This document shows positions 55,102 to 64,000 of a stretch of 64,000 nt of DNA, one piece after another; the first letter of the stretch is position 1; every line of letters starts with the position of its first letter. The stretch comes from Brevipalpus yothersi. Lineage: Eukaryota; Arthropoda; Arachnida; Trombidiformes; Tenuipalpidae. The stretch lies in contig QZCP01000035.1 in assembly GCA_003956705.1 (NCBI GenBank), positions 186,001-250,000 on the forward strand, read 5' to 3'. The position numbers and the translations under genes are program-made. The notes under the pieces are model-generated. The model did no database searches, was not told the DNA's origin, and was given only the letters and a program-made list of their open reading frames with translations.

Positions 55102-55107
55102 AATAAA
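55102..55107 (+). terminator. Slimb polyadenylation signal
   Basis: AATAAA 31 bases after the Slimb stop codon. Confidence 0.65.
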
Positions 55108-55183
55108 AGGATCAACTCAAATGTGATTTGATAAGTTTATATTTATATATATAGAGAAAATTTACGCATGAAATCCCTGATCT

Positions 55184-55986
55184 TAATTTGATGAGTCGTT
55201 GCTCGTTTTTAACTTCTTTCTTGAGACATCTGATTCCAAATCGGTATTCTGGTTGCTGTCGCGTTTTTTCAATCCCCTTGAGCTCTTATCATGCTGCTGA
55301 TGCAAATATCGGAGGAGTATATTGGTCTTTTCGGTCACGATGACTGTAATGAAATGGAATAAAACGAATTGTGATCAACAAAGAGTCGAATACGAATCAT
55401 AACATAGAACTCTCTAGGAGGTGCAAGTCAAGAACATTTTGATGGACATGAACCAGTTTGTATCAAGTTTATTCCCTGAGACAAAAAGCCCACGCAACGA
55501 GAAAAGTTCGTTGTTCCGACTACGTATACGATAATCATTAAAACACTCCCCACTCTGATGGGCAGTCAAATATTACGCATCAAATTGAAAGTTGAATGAT
55601 TCTGGCTGCCAAGATGATGTAGATGAAGAGGCACCTCCTGTAATTAAGTTGACATCATTCTTTCTTACCCTGATCAGATGGAAATTCTTTAGTGGGCAAG
55701 TACACAGAGGGCTTTTTGGAGAAAATTTTACATGGTTCAGCTTGAAATCGACTGAAGTTAGATTCATTGTAGGAAGGTAATCCTTTCAGAAATTCTGGAG
55801 TTGACTGCAAAGAGAAAAAAACAAACAAAGACCAAATGTATGAGTTAACCAGTTAAAATAATCCAAGCACACAAAAAATAAAATAAAATAATTATCGAAT
55901 ACCAATCAAGCCTTATCATCATCATTCTCCAGTAGCGAGATTAAAGAAGGGGACAAAGCAAATCAGTGTCACCATTGACTCACCAT
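55184..55986 (-). CDS. DDA1: DDA1, CRL4 ligase accessory subunit (one-base frame problem)
   Basis: DET1- and DDB1-associated protein 1, a small core subunit that stabilises cullin-4 ubiquitin ligases. Exons: 55984-55986 (the ATG itself, followed at once by donor GTGAGT), 55670-55804 and 55184-55343. Exon two encodes EFLKGLPSYNESNFSRF and KKPSVYLPTKEF, and exon three VIVTEKTNILLRYLHQQHDK and a Lys/Ser-rich tail, all matching human DDA1. The coding length is 298 bases, one short of a multiple of three. The missing base falls at the end of exon two, where TTTCATCTGATCAG stands in place of the TTTCC.. expected for Phe-Pro-Ser-Asp-Gln. Either the assembly has a one-base deletion or the gene is frameshifted. 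An AG acceptor 17 bases into exon three would restore the frame but lose part of the conserved motif. The convergent Slimb stop is 113 bases away. Confidence 0.82.
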
Positions 55987-57582
55987 TTTGATTTCTCTTT
56001 TTTCACATCCGCTGAGAAGATGAGAGAGGAGAGAGAGAGAGAGAAAAAATTTTCTTTCCACAAAATACGGGCAAAAAACCAAGAGGTATAGTATCAAACA
56101 ATACAAGATTAGGGAGAGGATATCGAAAAAGAATTGCAAATAAAATATAAATGGAAAAGAAGAGAGAGAGTGAAAAAAAGAGGAGGCTTTTTTGAGTATC
56201 ACAAAAACAGTTGGTCGAGCAATAAAAATAAAGCTTGCTTCGCTTCCAATCTTCACTTGAAGGACTCTATGTGTGTGTATGTGTATGTGTATATGCGACC
56301 TCGGTCAAACTGGTCCTATCATCTGGACATCTAGATATACATACATGCAAACACACACTCACACATCCACACTCAGTGAATCAGTAGTAGAAGATGAAGC
56401 ACGATCTTTTGCTCACAAATTGATTAATACAATTAACTTGGCAACCAAATCACCTGTCTGTCGATGAAAGATGCAGAGTAAAATGGAATTCTCTTGAGGA
56501 AGTGTATGAATTTCATACTATGAAAGTGAATGTTTACAAGTAGAAGAGAGAGAGAAAATCACTTTTGAACATTACAGTTGAAGGAAACAACATGGCAGGC
56601 GCGTGCTTTGAAAGCTTTTTAAAGTGTCCCTTTAAATTTATGCATCCACTTCCTTCCGGATCAAAGGAAGAAAGAAATATTTTTCCAATTTATGTCTAGC
56701 AATCAGTTTGTGGAAATCGACTGTCTTGCATGGCCAGAGAAGATATTGATAGAAGCTTTTGTTCGATAAAGTTGATGAGACTTGAGGAAAGTTTTTGTGG
56801 AATTTTTTCTTCAAGTTCACATAATCTTGTAGAGAGGATGTATATTTACGTTGTCAAGTGATAGACAATCAATGTCTTCGATTATACAAAGGAAATTTGA
56901 ATATCTCATGGGTAATCAAGAAGAGGTGGGATCAGATTCGCTAGATATTTTTGGATGTCATTTTGAGAAGATGCTTCGTGATTGATGAAGTGATTCTGAG
57001 TTTTCCAAAAGCGAACGATTTCCTATCTATTGGAAGGATATTCCTCAAATTGCATTTATCGTTACCTACTTTGATGATTCATTAGGGATTAATGATAGAG
57101 GGAAATCAGACAAAGAAGTTACAATTTTTATGACTAAATTTTAGAGTTCTTCTTGACAAGAACCCTGAAAATTTGAAACAACGAAGAGAGATGGAGGATT
57201 CGAGATAAGTGGGTTAACGTTTGGGTATTCAATTTTTATTAGAGCTTCAAGCAAAAGCAACTAACTGCTTCGACAAACTTTCAATTCAATTCTCTTAACA
57301 ATGAGCAAAATGATCACATTATTTATCAGTTGAAAATTTGCGATTTAGAAGCCAATTCTCGATTCAGAAAATGTGAAGAGAGTTATACAAGATGGATAAA
57401 TAGGAGATTTGACCGTTATTTGATGTGATCTGAGATCAAATCAGATCAAAAATTAGATTTTTATCAGTCTTGAAGATTCGTATCCTCTGTTTAGGAACAG
57501 CATGGCTTTCAATCGAACATGAAGAGAAAAGTGTGTCATTTATCTCCGATAAATCTTGATGACAATGTAGATGAGTAAACGA
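55987..57582. other. Intergenic, no exon recognised
   Basis: DDA1 upstream region and 3' flank of the PRA1-family gene, with short GA and TG tracts near 56010-56290. I see no supportable coding exon. Confidence 0.5.
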
Positions 57583-58143
57583 TTAAACTTTCACACCAAT
57601 TGAGGAAAGGAGATAGCCCATAGGAGTTCCAGTACCTCCCAGATTTTCCATCGCTTGATTGATTTTTTTAGTAAGCTTATTGTTGAGTGTTCTTGCTCGA
57701 AAAGTTGCATGAGATAAAATGATCAGTAGAGGAAAAGATAGTCCCCAAACGTACAGAAGCATATCAAAGAAGTACCAGGCAGCCAGAGCTGCGACAAATA
57801 TGCCCCCAGCAAATACGTATGGATATTGACGTTTGAGTGAATTCAATTGGGGATGTTTCAGTTTGAGAGATAAATAGATTATTATGGCAAGAAACAAAGA
57901 AATCAAACCGGACATCATTCTTGCAGGTCGAAAGAAAGAGGCAAGAAAATAGACGCTGATCCAAATAATGAAATAATTTGTCTGATAGTACAGAAGATTA
58001 TCACGGATTCGACTTTTCATCCTTGGTGGTTCATTGTATGCTGGTAACATGAATTTACCCATAAAATCTTTTGATCTGAATGGTGCCAAATTAATGGATG
58101 GCACATCTCGTGATGAAGATGATGAAGGCCCAGGATCATCCAT
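57583..58143 (-). CDS. PRA1 family protein 3-like (ARL6IP5/JWA)
   Basis: PRA1-domain proteins are small ER/Golgi membrane proteins that bind Rab or Arl GTPases and shape or regulate membrane traffic; ARL6IP5 also restrains the glutamate transporter EAAC1. Single exon of 186 residues from ATG 58141-58143 (the frame is open further upstream, but the family length fits this start). A Ser-rich N-terminus leads to NLAPFRSKDF, then DNLLYYQTNYFIIW, the family signature (human ARL6IP5 has SNLLYYQTNYL), two hydrophobic hairpins, and the conserved GLSFPLLIILSHATFRARTLNNKL and GTPMGYLL. All key blocks are present. The gene looks complete. Confidence 0.9.
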   Translation of the reverse strand: MDDPGPSSSSSRDVPSINLAPFRSKDFMGKFMLPAYNEPPRMKSRIRDNLLYYQTNYFIIWISVYFLASFFRPARMMSGLISLFLAIIIYLSLKLKHPQLNSLKRQYPYVFAGGIFVAALAAWYFFDMLLYVWGLSFPLLIILSHATFRARTLNNKLTKKINQAMENLGGTGTPMGYLLSSIGVKV

Positions 58144-59834
58144 TATATATATGTAGATCAATAACAATGGCAATGAATCAAAAACAAGAATCTCCTTCCA
58201 AACGCTAGCGTGCCCGGATAACTCCAAATACACACAGAGAAACAACAATTAACTTCACAGAATGATGATCAAATTTGATCACTTAATCCAAATCATTAGA
58301 TTACCAGGATATTATTTCGATTAATCAAACAGAAAAGCAATCACAAACAATAAGAAGAAGGAAATGTTTTTGACCAAAACATTTTGCATCATGAAAGGCA
58401 GATGTTTCAAACTCTTCCAGTCACAAATAAAGGCGCCACAATTCAAAACCTATCCCTTTCACTTTCAACTTTTCAAAGCGATTTGAGTTTTTCGTTTGTT
58501 TTATCGTTTAAAATCAGGGGAATCATCGATTTTTTGTCCATATTGACTGCCTGTTTAAAGGGAATATAAGATTTCTCAGAAAGATCGAAAAATTTCTCGA
58601 CCTGGTTCATGATCTATGATGAGCAGCACCGAAAATAAGGTCTGAATCATGTTTAATTGATGATTTTTTAGGGTCAATCAGATCTATACAGCAACCGAAA
58701 ATATGCAAATCTTCCTGAAAATGAGTTAAAAGATTCTGTGAACCCTTTCTCTGTAAATTTTTTCAGTTTTCGAAGGTAGCCTTATTCTAGAATGGAGTAA
58801 AATCATTATGAGAATACGCCTCGGGTCCTGTTTTCGGTATGATTTTACATTCGCACAAAACTGGTAGTTCTATGGAGCCTTTTGACTCTTTAGAACCTTG
58901 TAAAACTCCTTAATTATAGATAGAAAATTTATCAAAAATGATTCGCATGAGAGCCATACCTCTTGACACTTTTTTGTTCAATGAATGCTGAGGTATGAGA
59001 CGATTCTCTCTCTCTCTCGTTCTTAAATCATCAAGGACTAAAGATTGCTCAACATCCTTAGATTGGTTCCATCTTGTAATGCATCCCTTCATCAGAATCT
59101 TGCATGAGCAACTGGTCTGATTATCACTTCAATCTTTTCATCTTTTATGCCATAAGATGTTCAATGCTCTGAATGTAATGCTGAAATCCTAATAGTTAAA
59201 CGATGCCTCAAGCTATTATCATGCTGGTTAGGCAATTGAAATATCAAGTTTGCGTAACTATTGGGCTTGAATTTTATTCTACCTCTCTGGATCTCCCATT
59301 TTTTCAAGATGGAAACTTTCAAAACAATGTATTTGCCATTTAGAGCGAACTTCATTGAGATTTTCAACATTTTCTCATCAATTTATTATCAAAAATTCAG
59401 AAAAACAAATTTCCTGACGTCTAGAGAAAAAAGAGAGAAAGAATCTTGCCTCGATCAGAGCTTACTTCTGAGAAATAACTGCATACAAGTTGCTCCTAGA
59501 AAGGTCTAACATTTTGTTTCGGGTGCTGATGATATTCTGATTGAATCGATTCTGTATGACGAAGGAAAAGAGTTTCATTTCAATTATCAACTATTTACAG
59601 TCAAGATAGATTCATAGTTTAATAAGGATTATTATCATTTCTTCCTTCATTGATTTCATCAGGGATTGAAAAATTTGTCTTACAAAATTTCTTAGTGAAA
59701 ATGCATCAAAAAATAGATCGTGTTGTTGATGAAAAAGATAAGATTAAGTTGTGAAGATAAGATTAAAGAATTATAATAATAATTGGTAACACACTAATTT
59801 AAATACGCTTCCATATTTTCTTTGAAATTTTCGT
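58144..59834. other. Intergenic, no exon recognised
   Basis: Upstream region of the PRA1-family gene and 3' flank of the CRAL-TRIO gene. Open frames are short and unrecognised. Confidence 0.5.
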
Positions 59835-60794
59835 TCACACAACAGGGGCAACAGTTTTGAGAGTTTCAGATATTTTTAGATCTTTTGGACATTCAACTTC
59901 CTTCAACTTATCATTATCATTCTTCTTCTTGATGTTTGATTGATTTTTCCATTCGATATACTCTTCTGATAGATAAAATTCTTGAAGAGCAAAATCATAA
60001 TTTTTGGTCAATTGATCACAAGAACCATGAGGAACCACACCAGTTTCCTCGAGTTGAACAGCCAGGGGTGAAGTGAAACAAGCTTCTGGCCATAGCATCG
60101 GTCGACAACCTCCCATAAATTCGGGCAAATTTTCAAGACCAATAAATTCATCAATATTAGATTTGTTGATAAATTTAAATTTATCTTGATAATGAGCTGG
60201 ACACCAGGATTTGACCAATTTCAAAATAGCCATCAAAACCCATGGAATTTCAAATATGGCCAAATACTGTAAACAGCCAGGATAGTAGTTGAGTATCGTT
60301 TTGATTGTGAACAGATCCAAATCAATTTCAACATGATAAATTTTACCATTACGAGCATCAACCACCAAACCAATACCCTTATTGTTGAGTGTGGCAACTT
60401 TTTCCGCTTGTTCGATGTTAAAAACAATGAATCGTCGAATAATTTCCTTCCATTTGCTCACCGGTCGATGTCGATCAATTCGCAAGTACAGAGTTGAGGT
60501 TCCGTTTTTATCGGGATGAAATTCAAACAATTCAGCGACACGAAAAATTTCAGCCGGAAAATCTTCTGTTTTCATATGATTAACACCGTAAGATTTTCGC
60601 CAACGAAGAGCATCAACCAACATTTTGGCTGCATCGTCAATTTTTCCACTTCGATCTTCCACAAATCGATATATGTAGGCATCGTCACTACGAACTCGCT
60701 GAACATCAACATCTTCAAAAGAAATTGGATCTTTTTCCACTTCAGCAAGAGTTATGTCACGCACTTTAGCGATAGCTTCTTTAGATTCTTCCAT
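59835..60794 (-). CDS. CRAL-TRIO (SEC14-like) lipid-binding protein, MOSPD2-like
   Basis: A 319-residue protein from ATG 60792-60794; the frame runs further upstream but without an ATG, and an acceptor (TATTTGCAG) near 60876 marks a preceding non-coding exon. A CRAL-TRIO N-terminal helical domain (DDAYIYRFVEDRSGKIDDA, LRWRKSYGVN) is followed by the lipid-binding domain: DKNGTSTLYLRIDRHRP, GIGLVVDARNGK, LNYYPGCLQYLAIFEIPWV, KFINKSNIDEFI and LPEFMGGCRP. Such proteins carry a hydrophobic ligand such as a phospholipid or retinoid between membranes. The order and wording recall the CRAL-TRIO part of MOSPD2, but the MSP domain and C-terminal TM of MOSPD2 are absent; the tail is Lys-rich and soluble. 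Confidence 0.85.
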   Translation of the reverse strand: MEESKEAIAKVRDITLAEVEKDPISFEDVDVQRVRSDDAYIYRFVEDRSGKIDDAAKMLVDALRWRKSYGVNHMKTEDFPAEIFRVAELFEFHPDKNGTSTLYLRIDRHRPVSKWKEIIRRFIVFNIEQAEKVATLNNKGIGLVVDARNGKIYHVEIDLDLFTIKTILNYYPGCLQYLAIFEIPWVLMAILKLVKSWCPAHYQDKFKFINKSNIDEFIGLENLPEFMGGCRPMLWPEACFTSPLAVQLEETGVVPHGSCDQLTKNYDFALQEFYLSEEYIEWKNQSNIKKKNDNDKLKEVECPKDLKISETLKTVAPVV

Positions 60795-62076
60795 TTGAGA
60801 AAACAAACGATTTGATTCGATGAGTAACAGCTGAGCAACTGATTGATTGATTGTGTGCTGGAAGTGAATTAACTCTGCAAATACAAATGACAAATGCTGG
60901 TATGTGAGGGTTGCAATGCGTTAGAGTTGTGTTTGAGAGAAGACTATGGTTAAGCACAATTTGAGAAATTCAGTGTGACAGAATAGGGGAAATATTTATT
61001 CCCTAGCTAATGGGTAATTATTGTGGGTTGGTTTATGGTGATACTGATTTTATGATCACTTCACAACTGAATTGATGATAGGTTAACCAAATTCAACACG
61101 ACGTTTTTGTGCTTGAAATGGAAAAATTTTCATAACTTGATGTGATTTTTAATCAGAAGTACGGTGGGAAACTTCTCGGAATATCAAAAGTTTCCTGATA
61201 GTAACGGAAATCAATTAAACACGATAAACACAATAATTTGAAGAGTACACTTCTGCGAAGTAAATTTCTCTTTTTTTATGAAGCAAGAGAGAGACTTATC
61301 AAGATTTGGAACGTTGATAGAAATTCAGACAATGTCAATATTGTTTATTTTTCTGGAATCAGCATCCTTCGAATTCTTTCCTTAATTTAGGGAATTGAAT
61401 TTACTAATCTAAGGAAAAACTAAACTTCCACACAACCGTCTCGAGGTTTCAAAGGGTTAAAATTGGATCAATAAAAATGATGATTAGAATAATTTGGCAG
61501 TGAAAAAACAAGCTGGTCTTCTAAAAAGCTGGAATATAAATGGAAGGAACTTAATAACTCCGAAAATATCGATGGCTGGTATCTTCACAAGTTTGAGATC
61601 AATTGTCACCTTGATAATTCGAGATAGTTCTGTTTTCGTCATCATTAATCATTGTATAAAGTTTAAAAAGTATCTTACCTTGAGTCCTAAATGGTTTCAA
61701 AAGTTTGTAACTTTAGCTCGAAGGCTTTACAGAAAATAGTATGAAATCAAACTTATCATATGATAGATACCGAAAAAAAAATTTATTAGAACGACGTCAA
61801 TCGAGAGCGTACAGATTACACTTAATTGATCCACAGATTCAGGTAGGAACGAAGTAACGGATGCTGAAGGTGTATCACAAGTGATGGAGAAAGAGAGAGA
61901 GAGAAAGAGAGAAGAAGAGAGAGATTGTCGAGAGAAACTTTAATGACACTCTAGTGTATACTGACAAACTTTAAGTACCTGGTAGTACATAAGGATGAGC
62001 ATAATGAACCTGAAATACTTCTCTCTTTTTTCTTTCAAGCTAGTCAACTTAGTCTTTCTAATTCCAAGGACTTCAA

Positions 62077-62146
<70 letters not shown>

Positions 62147-62409
62147 GCTCGAAGTAATAAGAGAGAGAGAGTAATAACTGCTCATTTGATTCTTCCCTCC
62201 TTAATTAACCAGGAGTCAGGCCTAGTCAGGGAGATGGGCAAATTCTTCCTATCACATGGATTTGTCTAATCGGATATTGGTGGACGATCAACTCAAGATT
62301 GGTGATAATATAATAACCTTTGAACTTCTGAATCGCATGTCAGACGTGAGCCAGCGCGTGTTGCTCAAAGATCAACAGCAACGATAATCAATTACATGAT
62401 GCTGGTGAT
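60795..62409. other. Upstream region of CRAL-TRIO gene, AT-rich
   Basis: 5' UTR/promoter of the CRAL-TRIO gene and further AT-rich sequence with one CT microsatellite. No coding exon supported. Confidence 0.5.
62081..62143. repeat. (CT)n microsatellite
   Basis: CT tract of about 31 units. Confidence 0.95.
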
Positions 62410-62640
62410 TCACAATAATCGATAGGTGCTGGTGTGAAAATTTTCCTCCTTTTCCGGAATAGTTTCAGTTTCCATGGGAAAAGAGGAAAAGATAGTTTGT
62501 ATTTTTTCCAAATATTTTGCTGGAAAATTCATCGTCAATCGAGATAGCTTTTCAATCAGTTTACTCATGGAAATAACATATTCAATTTCCTCATCTAAAA
62601 TGACTTCACGCACAGATTTATCACCGATGGAAGGATAAGT
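62410..62640 (-). CDS. Possible last exon of an unknown gene
   Basis: An open minus-strand frame, without an ATG near its upstream end, reads like protein: REVILDEEIEYVISMSKL, then a helical stretch with LEKIQTIFSSF and an acidic end. It is bounded upstream by a TAA at 62641-62643, and no convincing acceptor precedes it, so I cannot show it is spliced. No family recognised. Confidence 0.2.
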   Translation of the reverse strand, partial: TYPSIGDKSVREVILDEEIEYVISMSKLIEKLSRLTMNFPAKYLEKIQTIFSSFPMETETIPEKEENFHTSTYRLL

Positions 62641-64000
62641 TTAGACTTGTAAAAAGCTGCCATAACAGGTTACTCAGAAAATATCAATCAATCCATCAGT
62701 TTATGGCCGTGTCATTTTTTGTAACAACAATTCCTCAACGATGAGTCAAAATTAATGGAAATAATCATCTTTAGAATGATACAACATGCATGCTAAACAT
62801 TTTCCAAGAGTTTTTGGTGCTCAAAAAATCATCCTGTTGTAACTTATATTTTGATCAATCCAGAAAATCTAGAAAAAAAATTCACAAATCAACAGAGAAT
62901 GGCATTGAAAAGGGCTTGGAATTTCCGGGGCTTCGATTTTTTTTCTTGTTCCAATCACGTAGGCCACTTTGCTATAAGTATATTTATAGCTAGTTGCATC
63001 ATCATCGCCTTATTCGAATTACACCTCACCAGAACGATGATATTATCAAATCTGTGGAAGAATTTGTCACTTGACTCTAGTTTCGGTTTGAGTTCATTCA
63101 ACCTATACCCTGAGAAACCGAAATAAACTAGACTATTAGAGCCCACTAACCTTGACTGAGAACTAGTAATCAAATCCAAAAAAGTTGGCCACGCTAAAAT
63201 CAACCGGGCGGTGGTTGAATTGACTCTCGATAAGCTTAATCTTTGCCCAGTAGCTTGCATAAATACATTCAAGATTGAATATTGCTGAATATTGATCGGC
63301 CTTCCAAAATAGCTCTATGCTGAATCGGGAAAGTATGAAGAGAAAAATATGCTGGTTCAATGGTGATAAATTATTGAACATGTACATGTAGTTTGAAAAA
63401 GAAACTTTGGAGAAAGCAAATTATCATCATCACTCAAGTTAATTTTGTGCGAGTTCTTTGCTTTGCTCATCTCGCCAAGATGTTGGGTAGAGATAAAAAC
63501 TTGTATAACGTAACATTATAATCAGTTTCTAGGATTGAAATGAGTATATCATTAGATTGAAAGTTTGTTCTTAAGGAAACTGAAATCACATAGAAATTGA
63601 CAAAATTACAATGATGAACATATGCTCATCATTGTAATGTAATGTCATTGTAGCTTGTTATATAACAAGAGAAAAGGAAAAATATATATTCTGCGGATTT
63701 AATTAAGTTTACGAAAAAAAAGCCACAAAGTTATATGGAAAAATCTGCCTAACTGAAAATTATTACACAGCAATCGAAACAGCTCTGAATGAAAGTTTCG
63801 TCATCACCATGAAACTCGGTTACGTCTCTCCCCTGATCGCGTCTAGAAATGCAGGTTTAATCGATTATCGAAACACTTTACTCACAGTCTCAAGTAGAAT
63901 GGATTTCTCTGTCTATCTTGTTTCTTTCAATATTTTTCTCAATGCGATTACTTCTTCATGTGGAAACTTTGTCACCATCGCCAGTCTCAGTGATGAACAC
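62641..64000. other. Right edge, no supported gene
   Basis: AT-rich sequence with short open frames on both strands, none recognised and none with convincing splice borders. Contains the inverted repeat at 63605-63638. Confidence 0.5.
63605..63638. repeat. 13-bp perfect inverted repeat
   Basis: Arms ATTACAATGATGA (63605-63617) and its exact reverse complement (63626-63638) around an 8-base loop. It could form a hairpin, or be a palindromic factor site. No gene context explains it. Confidence 0.7.

Noticed and set aside
62790..63272. Open frames on both strands near the right edge
   Set aside because: No family similarity, no splice support and heavy overlap between strands.
1..64000. tRNA, rRNA, CRISPR arrays, transposase or retroelement genes
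   Set aside because: While reading I noticed no tRNA box pairs, rRNA blocks, spaced direct repeats, transposase motifs or reverse-transcriptase motifs; CRISPR is not expected in animal DNA. A dedicated scan could still find divergent copies.

Overview
The window is eukaryotic nuclear DNA from a compact, AT-rich animal genome. Genes have short spliceosomal introns (mostly about 50-120 bases, GT...AG) and AATAAA signals shortly after some stops. The protein set is clearly metazoan: VCP/TER94, Slimb/beta-TrCP, TMEM181, Ninjurin, BBS5, DDA1 and an insect-type gustatory-receptor-like 7TM protein. With dense (GA)n/(CT)n microsatellites, short introns and tight gene spacing, I infer an arthropod, most likely an acariform mite. 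That placement is inference only.

Layout. 1-8 kb: 3' part of a CLIP4-like CAP-Gly gene (+), a Pinocchio-like zinc-binding C-terminus (-), and a JARID2-like N-terminal region (+). 8-17 kb: TMEM181 (-); BBS5 (-) head to head with an RPGRIP1L-like coiled-coil gene (+), with a perfect RFX X-box between their likely starts; proteasome alpha-2 (+); a small membrane protein (-). 17-20 kb is repeat-rich and has an assembly gap inside a CT tract. 20-25 kb: a gustatory-receptor-like gene, a tail-anchored coiled-coil gene and RFC5 (all -). 25.4-29.6 kb: VCP/TER94 (+). 29.8-30.5 kb: mitochondrial ribosomal protein L11 (-). 32-33.3 kb: a His-rich putative CtBP-dependent co-repressor (-). 33.3-43.6 kb is a gene-poor block full of GA/CT tracts. 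43.6-46.4 kb: Ninjurin (+) with two alternative last exons. 46.7-50.5 kb: a TTLL enzyme and SNAPC1 (-). 51-55 kb: IST1 and Slimb (+). 55.2-60.8 kb: DDA1, a PRA1/ARL6IP5 protein and a CRAL-TRIO protein (all -). After 60.8 kb nothing is firmly supported.

How the genes relate. Several act in protein turnover: VCP, proteasome alpha-2, Slimb (SCF substrate receptor), DDA1 (CRL4 subunit) and IST1 (ESCRT-III). BBS5 and RPGRIP1L are both ciliary, and the shared X-box suggests co-regulation by RFX. The most unusual features are: (1) a 753-base in-frame cassette exon in VCP/TER94, which would insert 251 low-complexity residues with a threefold repeat just before the normal C-terminal tail; (2) mutually exclusive last exons in Ninjurin, each giving a different second half; (3) the X-box shared by the two ciliary genes. 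All exon structures were worked out by hand from splice signals, reading phase and family similarity; no database search or transcript data were used.
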